Source of the DNA: Turritopsis dohrnii
Taxonomy: Eukaryota > Cnidaria > Hydrozoa > Anthoathecata > Oceaniidae
DNA length: 64,000 nt
Assembly (NCBI GenBank): GCA_027922465.2
Contig: BQMF02000205.1
Location: forward strand, 1 to 64,000
Direction of reading: 5' to 3'
Every line of letters starts with the position of its first letter. Within the stretch, counting starts at the first letter, position 1. Below, in pieces: positions 26,271 to 36,446 of this stretch. The notes below the pieces were generated by a model, which saw only the letters and a list, made by a program, of their open reading frames with translations, made no database searches and was not told where the DNA came from. The translations under genes and the position numbers were made by a program.

Positions 26271-26497
26271 CTCATGATTTTGTGGCTTAAATCCTGTTGT
26301 TGTGGTTGGTGATGATAGTGTGGATTGTATTGGATTGGTTGATTCTTCTGGTTGAGATTGTTCATTTTGCTGATGTCATCACAGCAATTTTCTGATCGAT
26401 CTCCTGTAGAATGTCGGATTTTAGTTTCTCTAGGATGATTAAAAAATCCCTTTCTTTGTATTGAAAGATTGGAGTCTTTGTTGTCTTGTGCTGTAAG

Positions 26498-27793
26498 TTA
26501 TATTGTTTGTTTTGGAGGAGATGCCTTCCGTTTCGTACCCTTCACATGAGCAAAGGTACAGGATTCATTTAAACATTCACCTTGTTTAAGAGATGAGGCA
26601 CATATTCGAGGATGAAAGTTTGGACATGTAATTCCCATCTTGCATCCATTTGGTCCTTTGTTGCCAAATTTCATTAGCTTTTGACATGCTTTTGGATGGT
26701 TGTACTTACAATCACAACATGCTTTTGGATGGTTGTACTTACAATCACAACATGCTTTTGGATGGTTGTACTTTACAATCACAACATGCTTTTGGATGGT
26801 TGTACTTTACAATAACGACATGCTTTTGGATGGTTGTACTTTACAATAACGACATGCTTTTGGATGGTTGTACTTTACAATCACAACATTTTAAACCATG
26901 TTTGTATTTCCCTCTTTTGTAGAAATTGCAGGTCTGTGTTTTAGTTAGTGCTCCAGAATAATCTGGTTCTACGTTCTCCTTGTTGTCTTCTTCTTTCTTG
27001 CTTGTCATTGACATTTGGTGCAGTAGTTCTGTTTTCTGACATGATTATCATTTTGCGCTCATTTTCCTTTTGTAATTTCTTCTTCATGAATTCAGTTCTG
27101 CCAGCAAATTGATGTTTATTTTTGATGCCAAAAATTACGTTTGGTGTTAAAGGAGGCGTACGCCGAGGGGATTGAGTGACCAGTGTATCTTAATACTGAT
27201 TGTTATCATCATTATTATTTTCTTCATCCTCATCGTCATCCTCACTATCGGTTAGTTCATTTTCCTTAGTCTCGGGAGGAAAAAGTATTGTTTTTCCCTG
27301 GCAGGTAGAACAGAGAAAGTACATTCCAGGGATGTCAAAGAGAGTACTTTTGACTTCTTTGTTTTCATTGATAAGGTTCGTTTTCTTTAGTAGATTGAGG
27401 TCACAGGACTTGTGGACCTCTTGTCCACACATTGCACAATGCATGAAGGCTTTATCCTGAAATCGGAATGTGTAGGATGAGCTGCATATTTGACAGATAT
27501 CTGGAAAATAGTTCTTAATTTTGAGGCACAATTTTTGGACAAGTTCCTCTTCATCAATCAATCAATCAATCAATTTCAATTTATTTGACAAGAACTCAAG
27601 GGTATCCTTGATCACAGGTTTGTTGTGTTTGCTGCTCAACACTTTGCAGTTTTCCTTGGTAGATTTTTCTGGGTCATATGTTTTGATCCAGTTTTTGACT
27701 TGCTGATTTGGTGACTTGAGAGCAAGCTCAGCGATGACCTTCTGCCATATTTCTATATCTGCATTTTAATAACTCGTCTGGAAGTGGACCCAT
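26498..27793 (-). pseudogene. LINE ORF1 remnant: PHD finger and CCCH/zinc-knuckle repeats
   Basis: ORF1 starts at the ATG at 27793 (MGPLPDELLKCRY), followed by a conserved-looking QVKNWIKTYDPEK block. A (GATT)n run near 27550-27575 brings in a stop. Downstream, 27561-27190 encodes a PHD-like C4HC3 pattern (CQIC, CAMCGQEVHKSC, CSTC) and an acidic tail. After a gap, 26930-26498 encodes repeated CKYNHPKAC knuckles, then CKMGITCPNFHPRIC and CLNESCTFAHVKGT. These are nucleic-acid-binding ORF1 proteins. Several frame breaks make it non-functional. Confidence 0.75.
26690..26892. repeat. 33/34-bp tandem array coding zinc knuckles
   Basis: Units of the form CATGCTTTTGGATGGTTGTA plus CTT(T)ACAATCACAA occur six times. 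Units of 33 bp keep the ORF1 frame (11-residue CDCKYNHPKAC). Those toward ORF1's 5' side carry one extra T and are 34 bp, which destroys the frame. Confidence 0.85.
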
Positions 27794-27935
27794 TCTCTTT
27801 ATCAAGACTTTGAGTATAGAACTGGGTACTTATCTTTCTTCCGTAAGTCTTCTTCCTCAAGGGAACTTGTTTCTTTCTTTGAACCCAATTCCCCTTCGCT
27901 AGAGGGTAGGAGGGTCAGGTTTAGTAGGTCTGCAT

Positions 27936-27961
27936 TAATAATAATAATAATAATAATAATA
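27936..27961. repeat. (ATA)n microsatellite
   Basis: A pure trinucleotide run at the 5' side of the minus-strand LINE. Nearby are oligo-T tracts at 28062-28082 and 28090-28110. Confidence 0.9.
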
Positions 27962-29034
27962 ACGGGTTATATTTCAGTTCCAAGATTTACAAATTGGCTG
28001 TTATACTGAAATAGCGTATATTGTGCATGCGAAAAAGTGTGCTAAAAAAAAAATACTCTCAATTTTTTTTTTTTTTTTTTTTATTATTGATAATTTTTTT
28101 TTTTTTTTTTATACATTATTTTATATTATTGCAGAGTCTTTGCCAGTGCTCTGTCCAGTAAATGTTTATGGGTCACTTTTTACAGAAGCTTTTGTAATTA
28201 ACAGTTGTGCGACAGGACTGTGGGAGATCATTGAATGATTTCGAGGCTACATGATCAAACAAAGCAGGGTTTTTGCTATCGCAGTTGATGGTTAGTCTTT
28301 TAACATTCCTTGTTGGTCGTTGTGGCTCATTGATCTTCATTGGAATTAACTTCGGCCAGTCCTGGCTATTAATTGATTTCCATTAACTGGGTTAGAGCAG
28401 ACTTAACCGTTCTTTTACTGTTTACTGACTACAGTGGAACCTCTAATTAGCGGACACCATCGGGGAAACGGATCAGTGTCCGCTAATTAGAGGTGTCCGC
28501 CTTTTGGAGGGTTTTGAATTTCGGACTCAAATCTCGGAATTAAACCGTACTAGGGTGTCGCAAACATAAAATTACGGTCTTAGGCATTTTCCTAAAGACA
28601 CAGGAACATGAAAGGACACGAGAAAAAGTATTTAAACACAACAAACTACTTTTTGTGAATCGTACAAGAAAAGTCAAAAAATACTAAAAATAACAAAATC
28701 AACATCAGAAAAGAAAAAGAAAGCGTTATGAGCTGAAATCGTTACTTTTATTGTTTAAAAAAATACTTGATTGTTTTTTGTTTTTTGTTGTTAATTCTGA
28801 CAACCTCAAGTCTGTCTTTTAGCGAAGATAGAGTAGACCTTTCATTATCATTAAGTTCTTTTAAATTAATCAACTTGTCAATGAAAATCAGGGCATCGTG
28901 TGGTGTAATTTCCTCCGGTTCAATTTCTTGAAGTTAATCTTCGCTTTCTGGGTCAGATTCTGGGTTTTCTTGAGCTTACTTTCCAGTCAACTTCATCGGA
29001 ATTTATCTCGGGGTATGAAGTGCACACTTCGATA

Positions 29035-30358
29035 TCAAAATCGATATTCCTCTTTTGTCATTGATGAATCAGCAAGTTCATCAAACAAGGCTTTAAACTC
29101 TTCATCCAAAACTTTTTCATCATCATCATGTTGGTACGAATTCTCATCAAACCCACACTTCTTGAAGCGGTTTTTAATGGTATCTACAGAAACCTCTCCC
29201 CAAGCTTTCGCTATCCATTCAATAGCTTGCAAAACATCGACTTGCTTGGTAATTTCAGATGCGAGAACATCATCTTTTGAACGTGCGATTACAAAACGCA
29301 TTAATTTCTTACGATATTTACATTTGAAGCTTTGAATAATTCCAGCATCTAGGGGTTGCAAACGAGATGTGGTATTCTCTGGTAAAAATACGATTTTTAT
29401 GTTGCTGAACTTGTCGACCAATGAGGGAGGGTGAACGGTAGCATTGTCTAGAAACAAAATCGCCTTTCTTTTTTCTTTAATCATCTGATTGTTGAGGTTT
29501 TCAAGGATCTTCTCCATTATCTCAACTTGCATCCAAGATTTTGGGTCAGAAAAGTACATGACTTCACTGAGAATATCGGGTGCACTGGCCTTCTTGAAAC
29601 ATACTTTTCCAAATGACGATGGGTTTTCCCACTTTACCTCCATCTGCACTAACAAAGAATGCAACAGTAACTCTTTGTTTTGATTTCTTTCCACCTTTAC
29701 TTTTCTTTCCTTTTATTGCGTAACCTTTTGTGGGCAAGGCTTTAAAAAAACACCCACTCTCGTCCATATTTAAGATGTCTTTATCATCATAGCCCTTACA
29801 AAGCTCCTGCATTCGTTCCATCCAAGATTCGATGGTAGTGATGGGCACATCTAATGATTCGCCAGAGATTTGTTTTTCCTTGATACCATAACTTAGTTTC
29901 CATTTTTCGAGCCATCCGTTGGAAGCCGTAAAAGAAGCTAATTCGGGACGATTCAAGGATTCCTTGATGTTCATTGCTTCTTCAACAAGTAGGGGGCCAT
30001 GAACATAAATGCCGGATGATTCACATTTCTTAAACCACGTGTATAAGATTTCATTGATTGGTTTATACTTTTGGTGGCTTGTTCTGTTGATATGTTTAAA
30101 CCCCTTGCCTTGAAAGTTTTCATACTCCGCTCTTAATTTCTCCTCTTCTTTTAAGATGTTTGCAGCTTGAGTCTTTCCAATGCTATATGTTTTAGAGATG
30201 ACTCTACAACTCATTTTCTTCTTCTTGTTTTCATCCAAAATCTTGATTTTTTCGTCCAACGTAAGGCAGCGTTTATTTAGTTTACCTGCCTCACGTTTCT
30301 TTTGTAGGTTTTCATCAACAGGAGTCATGATTTGATTTTGTCCTTCTACTGCTTGCAT
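29035..30358 (-). pseudogene. Pogo/Tigger transposase, one frameshift
   Basis: Starts at ATG 30358. Domains in order: a CENP-B/psq-type HTH (LTLDEKIKILDE, ISKTYSIGKTQAANIL), a Tc5-type HTH (EILYTWFKKCESSGIYVHGP, NGWLEKWKLSYGI), then a DDE core with the acidic residues in LNMDESG, LFLDNATVH and LQPLDAGIIQSFK, and an acidic C terminus. Near 29608 the frame moves by +1 within ATGTTTCAAG; removing one T restores continuity. All three catalytic Asp remain. Apart from this break the enzyme looks well preserved, so the element is a fairly young insertion or the base is a consensus error. Confidence 0.85.
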
Positions 30359-30516
30359 TTAATGAACTCTTGTTTACAAAACATTGGAATTTTAAGGGAA
30401 ACATTCGAATTTTGACAAAACATTCGAATCGCAATTAGGTTTTCAAAACAAAACATCCTAATCAGGTCTGAGTTCAGTAAAAGAAATTCTCAAAACGTTT
30501 GAATAAGACAGAAATC

Positions 30517-31009
30517 ATGGCAGTCTCACCATCCCACTCATCAAATATTATTACAGAAGAAATGTACGATGTGGAGATTCCAATCATCGTGGATGAGAAG
30601 TGGAATCGCTATGAATATAACTCTTATGCAAGAGGTTACCATGCTTACATGAACATTTAGACTCCTCTCTTATTTTGGTGAATCTCTACTATGTAGGAAG
30701 GAACCTGACAATCCAGTTGATAAAAACGCAATTGCAATAGTCAGAACTGCTTCAATCGGAAAGGAAACTGTGGTTGGTCACCTCCCAGAAAATATTGCAA
30801 AGCTTTGCTTCCTTTTTTTGAAAGTACCATACACGTCAATTAAAGCCGAAGTTACTGGCAAAAGGGTGAACAGAGGAGGTGGTTATGGACTTGAGGTGCC
30901 AGTTATTTATTATTTTACTGGCCCGGGAAAGCTTATTGACTGGGCAAAGGAAAAGCTGAAATTTTGTAAAGAAAATTTGAAAAAGAAAACAAAAAAATGT
31001 TTGAAATAG
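30517..31009 (+). pseudogene. HIRAN-like ORF carried by the Tigger element
   Basis: The ATG at 30517 begins MAVSPSHSSNIITEEMYDV. It reads to YNSYARGYHAYMNI, where a TAG stands at a position usually Trp in such proteins. A shift near 30675 then leads to KEPDNPVDKNAIAIVR, TVVGHLPENIAKL, VTGKRVNRGGGYGLEVPVI and a lysine-rich tail. The EPxNPxDxNAIAV...VGHLP pattern is that of HIRAN domains, which in HLTF bind DNA 3' ends. Here it stands alone, divergent from the transposase. It is broken by one stop and one frameshift in this copy. Confidence 0.75.
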
Positions 31010-31590
31010 ATGGTTTAAAAACACTCATTACTTGTATTTTCATGTCTGAAACCAGTTTTACCCTCGATGTCCGCTAATTGGAGGGGGAAAAAAAATAGGT
31101 TTTTGTCCGCTAAATGGAGGTGTCCGCTAATTGAGTGTCCGCCTTTTGGAGACTTTTTTATTAGGGAGATTCGTAAACTGGACGAGCCTGTTACACGAAA
31201 AAAATCAATTACTTGTGAGAATTGTTTCAAATCCGTTATACTAAAATGGTACTTCAGAGATTTAAAGCCTTTTGTTGTATCAAAAGAAACGTCATAACTT
31301 TGCACGCTTATTTCAAGTGTTGATGTGAAGTTTCTAATGACTTTGTAGGGAAAAATTCACGAACAGCTCTACTAAGTTGTATACAATTCCCTACAAATCT
31401 ATAGAAAAAAAGTTTCGTGTAAACGAAACATGATTTTTTCGAAACGACCTAATAAGGATTTGTTTAGAAAATGGCCGGGGAAAAATATTTTGTGCGCTAA
31501 TCAGAGGTGTCCGCCTTTTAGAGTGTCCGCTAATTGGAGGTTCTACTATATTTTAATGTCAGTATTTTTATGCACGCTTCTTTTTTTATA

Positions 31591-32020
31591 ATAAGAACCA
31601 GTAAAATCTGACCTGAGGCTGGCTGTTCTTATTTTCTGCTCCTTTTTCAGTCTGAGTTGTTCTTATTTTGTTCTTAGCTTTTTTAAGAACGCAGATTCAG
31701 ATTTCATTTTGTTCTTATTAATGGAACTTCCAGTAAAATAAAAATAAATCCTTTTACAAACAACTGGTTAAAAGTATGGTTCCTGTTCGGTAATGGCCCG
31801 ATATGTGATGTGAGAGTATGCAAAGTGAAAAAACAAACTTATAAACCCAATTACCAGAGAGAGAGAATTCACATCACGAATTGTTCTTATTTTATAAGAA
31901 AATTCAGGCTTAGGCTGTTCTTAGTTTTTGAAACATTAATTTGAGCCTCAGGTTGTTCTTATTTTGTTCTTATTTTTTGGCCAAATCTGAGGCTCGTGTT
32001 CTTATGAAATTGTTCTTATA
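31591..32020. repeat. ATAAGAAC-type MITE, copy 2 (fullest)
   Basis: Begins ATAAGAACCAGTAAAATCTG and ends GTTCTTATGAAATTGTTCTT with the same internal modules as the copies at 11623 and 44735. It lies 40 bp to the right of the Tigger element. No coding capacity. Confidence 0.75.
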
Positions 32021-32929
32021 AAAAAAAAGCGTGTAATGTAACACTCACAACCGTCAATTTCTTTTTTCTTTTTTTTAGGTTGCCGTAATGCGAATTTATA
32101 CCATACGTATTTCTTATTGGTGCAGAGCGAAGCCTCAGCTATTGTCTTTAAAGGACAATTAACTGGGGAAAATATGTGGGTATCCACTTTGATCAGAGGG
32201 CGTGTGTAAATCTGCCGCCGAAACTTTTTGCGTGCTGGCGCCCCTTTCTCGGGCGGGGATTGTGTGATCGGATGGCGCTTCTCTATTTATAAGTCATGGT
32301 TTGTAACCACTTGCTAGAGAATGGCGGTAAAACTATCCTTCATCTTGTGGTCGATCACTTTGTAAATTTTTTAGATTACTTTTTCTATTATAGTTCATGT
32401 ACCGATTTCTCACCAATTGGCCCCAAATTTGCGCCAAGTCAAACCCTATGTAAAATACAGTATGGGTTCGGAGCTGTTCAATGAAGTTAGTTATAGTTTG
32501 AAGATATGTTTTATGAAAATATTGACGAGAAATTTAATTTGTGACAGTTTTATGTATGAAAATTTGAAGAGAAGAGCTCAAACCTTTATTTGAAAGGAAG
32601 TGCTTTAAATTTATTGTAGAAGAGAAGTATTTAAAGGGAAAGTGCGAGCCTCGGAACCAAAAGCAGGGTCTAATCTCTAGTAGAATATGGAAGCGAAGGG
32701 CAGCATCCGGTGGAAAAGGGAAAGAGGGCACATTATGAACATCCAAAGGGCACTTTTTTTTAGGAAAAGGGCAACCTGAGCTTTATTTTGGTGGGTTAAA
32801 CCTGTGAACCCCTATACAAGAAAGTGATTTTTGAAGTTTTTAAAGTGAAATAAATTTTAAAAAACCCCAAAAACACAGGGGCAGGGTCCGATCAACGGAT
32901 GCTCTTTTGGCCAAGATCCTGAAAGGGTG

Positions 32930-33087
32930 CTATTTCCTTTTCGCACCTCCCACTCTCCATCCAGGATATTTTATGGTCAGGGTTAGGGTAAGTATTAAGG
33001 GTTATTTTTTATCTCCGTGATGAAGAGCCAACTAGTAAAAAAATATGGCAGATACATTTAGGGGGTGCGAAAAGGAAGTAGCGCCCA
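32930..33087. repeat. Short foldback MITE
   Basis: GGTGCTATTTCCTTTTCGCA at the left end is matched in reverse complement by TGCGAAAAGGAAGTAGCGCC at the right end with about three mismatches. The spacer is about 100 bp. No coding capacity. Confidence 0.6.
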
Positions 33088-33390
33088 ACTAAGTTTGCAT
33101 ATATAAAATTAACATCTTGTTTTGTTTTGTTTTGTTGTCTGTGTTAAGTGTAGAGGTGCTTTCTCAGATGGTTTTAAGGAGCCTTTAACTGTTAAGTTGT
33201 GATCTGGGTTAGAAATCTTTAGGTTCTTTTTGTAATTTTTTTTATATCATTTTGCTGCACTTTATGGTATGATTCTCTGTTTTGTTAGGCCAATGATGGA
33301 AATTTTATATTAGTATATAGTTTAGCGTCACTTATCTCCTGAAAATGTCATGCGGCATGTTTTCATTATTGATCAATTTTGTTCTACCTT

Positions 33391-33872
33391 AAGGGAACAA
33401 ATTAATGCAAGAATAAATTAAAGCGGAATTAATTAATGCGAATGACACTCGAAAGATTTTATGTTTCGCGGAATTAATTAATGCGAATGGGCCTAATTTT
33501 CAAGATTTTGCGGAATTAATTAATGCGAATGATGATTTAAAAAAATCTTTTTTCCTTCAATAGATACTTTTTTTATAATAACTAATGAAATAAAAAATTT
33601 CTAACGCAATATTAAACGAATAGTAGTAATGTTCTTCAATAAAAACAACTTTTCAACGTCTTCATTGCCCTCATCTTGTTCGTCATTGATTATTTCAAAA
33701 AAATCACCAAAATTTGAAAAAAAAGCGGAATTAATTAATATGAATGGCCGAAAATTTTAAGTTTTGCGGGATTTTATAATGCGAATTAGGGCCAAATTCG
33801 CATTAATTAATTCCGCATTAATTTATTCCGCATTAATTTATTCTCGCATTAATTTATTCCCTTAAGGTAGTG
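33391..33872. mobile_element. MITE with long, iterated inverted ends
   Basis: Left end CTACCTTAAGGGAACAAATT and right end TTTATTCCCTTAAGGTAG are inverted over about 60 bp. The motif GCGGAATTAATTAATGCGAA is iterated inside both ends. This looks like a non-autonomous Tc1/mariner-pogo type element whose repeated motif would be the transposase-binding site. No ORF. Confidence 0.8.
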
Positions 33873-35097
33873 GCATATATAGCCGGAGAACACATCAAAT
33901 ACGCCATTTTGCATTATTATAACCACCACTGAGATCCCGCTCGTCAGAGATTCGGTACTAGCTTGAGCTTTCAAATTACTTCAAACCTTTTCTTCAGCCA
34001 CATTTAAAAAGAAGAAATTTTCAAGAAATATTTTCAAATTAGGTATTCTGCAAAGTTGGCTTTCTCAGCATGTATCTGATAGAAATCGAAACCATAATTC
34101 TATTCTTCCAAAACGCTGCAAAAATTAATGTCTACTTCGATTACGTAATGGAATGTTGAAATTTCGCTACATTTATTATACGGAACACACTGGCGAAGTC
34201 ATTACACGCGCACAGAAGAGCAACTACTTGGAGATTTTGAGCCAGGGTACGATGGTCGATGGTGGGTAGGATTGTTTTTGTTAAGATTTGAATGAAGTTT
34301 TGTAAAATGATGAAAAATTTCCATAAAATTTCCATCGGCCTTAATTTGTGAGTCCGGAATCTGCGTACTGTAAAACAGTTAGCAGATTTATGTACGATTC
34401 TAAATGAGTGGAGTCCAATGACATGATATCTTTAGTCTACCAAGAGTTTTGGTGTTAGAGTTGCATGTGCCGAGCGAAATCTTTTTTAAAATGTTGGCAT
34501 CAGTGTAAACTTTAGGTCTAGGTGATAAAGGATAGCAAATTCTTTTCACAGAATTTCACACAAATAAGTTTAGATCTATTTGGTTTGTATAGTGTGAGCT
34601 AGTTTCGAGGTGTTGCTACCCGTTTTGTGCCATATGACTCTTGTTTCTCTTTATAAACCATATTGCTCAGATTTAGATAAACATCTCATTGTATTATTAA
34701 ATATTATCATAATATTATCATAACAAACTATCAAAAGGGTTGATTCATTATAAATGTGAAATGATTTGATATTGGAAAGTCAAGAACCTGTGCTATAGCT
34801 AGATATTATTTCACAGGGATACAACTTTCCTAAAGAAATGCTGAAAGGGAGAACAAGAATCAATTTGAATAAGTCAAACCTTGATTCCTACACTTTGTTC
34901 AAACATCTAGCGCTAAAAAGTCATTATTAAATGTTTTTTCTCAAGATTTTTAAAGTTTATGAAGTTCAAGTAAAATGAACAATTCATGTATTTGTAACAT
35001 AACATCATATTATGAAATGAGGTTTTGTTGATATTTCTATTCTACAAATGTTTTTATGTGTTTTAAATGATTAATTTTAGGAAAATACACCTGGGTA

Positions 35098-35979
35098 ATG
35101 AAGTTGGAACAATATAACAATATCATTAAGCAAATCAAATCCATGAAAATGAGGAAAGACAAATGTATTAGCAAACTGACAGAAAGGTACAAGGGTGTGA
35201 CTGAAGACACATTCATAAGTATATATTCATTGTATCATCAGCGAAGAATAAAAAAAGTGTTTAAAATTCATCATAAGAAGGAGAATATGAAAATGTATTA
35301 CCAAAAATACAAAAACAGTATTCAGAAAAAACAGAGTGAGGGATTTCTTTGCAGATTAGCTGACCAAATTGAATTCCCTGCGACATTGCTTGCTAGGATA
35401 ATTATGGAGCAATATTTTATAGAAACAGTTTACCATGACAGTAAAGTAGTGACTAAAGGTTATATTTCTAAATATATGAAAGATCCATCTCTTATTCAAG
35501 ATCCTGTTTTAGCCAGAGAAGTGCAGCTTTGTATAGATTGCGATGATTATTGTGGACCTTGCGTGGAGAAAATAAAAAGAGACACTGGTATCAAGTGTGA
35601 AAAGCTCTTACATGATATCCTTACCCAACACTCTATACCTTACTATGATGAAGAAATTTTACGAAATGAAGGGTATGATAAGACACCAGATTTCAAATTA
35701 GTTGTCCCGATTTCTGTTGATGATCATGTTGTTAACTGGATTGAAAGTAAAGCGTCATTTGGTGACACAGAGTCTCATACCAGCTATTTGGAAAAGCAAT
35801 TTTGGAGTTATGCCAACAGATTTGGTCCGGGACTAGTTATATACTGGTATGGCTTTATAGATGAACTAAATATAAACATTGAGCGTGGAATAATGCTAAT
35901 GGACAAGTTTCCACTTGAATTTGTAAAACTTGAAACTTTGTTGGATGAGCATGAAGAAAGCTTCATATTAAACATGTGA
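35098..35979 (+). CDS. CDIN1: CDAN1-interacting nuclease 1
   Basis: A single coding exon of 293 residues, close to the vertebrate length (about 280). The N-terminal half is helical and basic. The C-terminal half has KYMKDPSLIQDPVLAREVQL, then GYDKTPDFKLVVP, NWIESKASFGD and FWSYANRFGPGLVIYWYGF. These are hallmarks of CDIN1/C15orf41, with the PD-(D/E)xK nuclease core in TPDF...IESKASFGD (Asp, then ExK). CDIN1 binds codanin-1 and is linked to congenital dyserythropoietic anaemia in humans; its exact substrate is unsettled. The ATG is preceded by an acceptor at 35080, so a 5' UTR exon lies upstream. SWI5 begins within 470 bp downstream on the same strand. No frame break. Confidence 0.93.
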   Translation: MKLEQYNNIIKQIKSMKMRKDKCISKLTERYKGVTEDTFISIYSLYHQRRIKKVFKIHHKKENMKMYYQKYKNSIQKKQSEGFLCRLADQIEFPATLLARIIMEQYFIETVYHDSKVVTKGYISKYMKDPSLIQDPVLAREVQLCIDCDDYCGPCVEKIKRDTGIKCEKLLHDILTQHSIPYYDEEILRNEGYDKTPDFKLVVPISVDDHVVNWIESKASFGDTESHTSYLEKQFWSYANRFGPGLVIYWYGFIDELNINIERGIMLMDKFPLEFVKLETLLDEHEESFILNM

Positions 35980-36446
35980 AAGTAATTTTGTAGATTGATG
36001 TAGATTAGTTTTCTAATACTGTTGATGCTCTCTTCCTTATGTCTTCATCTGCTTCAATCATTAATTCTTTATATATAAAGCTTTAATACTGTAATCAAAG
36101 CAAGAACTTGTTTTTAAAGTTGTATAGTTTATTTTTTATTTAAGCATACATAAACAATGAACAGTAGAACAAAAAAAGATGCGAAGATCAACTCTTCATC
36201 AAGTAACAAGTAGCTGTTTATGAAATATTTCAAACATTAACATGAAAATTCCAAAAGTTCTTCTGAAAAAAGTATTTAAGGACTTGGTTGATTAAAGTGT
36301 TAAGTTGTATTTTCGTATTGTCAAGCCTTTTTAGGCAATGTTGAGTTTAGTTCAATAATTACTGTTTTCATAAAAATGATTTTCTGCAATTTAGGATATC
36401 TTATGGAGTGATTCCATTTTCATAGCTCTAAAGGAATTTTCTTTAG

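Larger units (their letters stand above)
21041..27900 (-). mobile_element. Decayed CR1/jockey-like LINE, interrupted twice
   Basis: Read on the minus strand: ORF1 with a PHD-type finger and CCCH/zinc-knuckle region (27793-26498), the start of an APE-type endonuclease (26270-25995), reverse transcriptase pieces (25255-24829 and 24644-24429), then the RT C-terminal region (21988-21127). The pieces belong to one reading order, so they are one element. A plus-strand LINE tail (25262-25925) sits where most of the endonuclease and the RT N terminus should be. A hAT-like element (21989-24428) splits the RT. Frames are broken repeatedly, so the copy is dead. PHD-bearing ORF1 proteins occur in CR1-like non-LTR elements. 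Confidence 0.85.
28432..31548. mobile_element. Pogo/Tigger-type DNA transposon with a second, divergent ORF
   Basis: The element starts CAGTGGAACCTCTAATTAGC after a TA. It ends in TAATTGGAGGTTCTACTA before a TA, giving inverted ends with a TA target duplication. Copies of GTCCGCTAATTNGAG recur just inside both ends and again at 31068-31145. They probably bind the transposase. The transposase lies on the minus strand (30358-29035). A HIRAN-like ORF lies on the plus strand (30517-31009), 160 bp away start to start. A solo end of the same family is at 40306-40380. Confidence 0.9.
32021..35097. other. Gene-poor stretch with small foldback elements
   Basis: No exon could be supported. It contains a 158-bp foldback at 32930-33087 and a MITE at 33391-33872. 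The last kilobase probably holds the promoter and 5' UTR of CDIN1, with a plausible acceptor TTAATTTTAG at 35071-35080 just before its coding exon. Confidence 0.5.
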
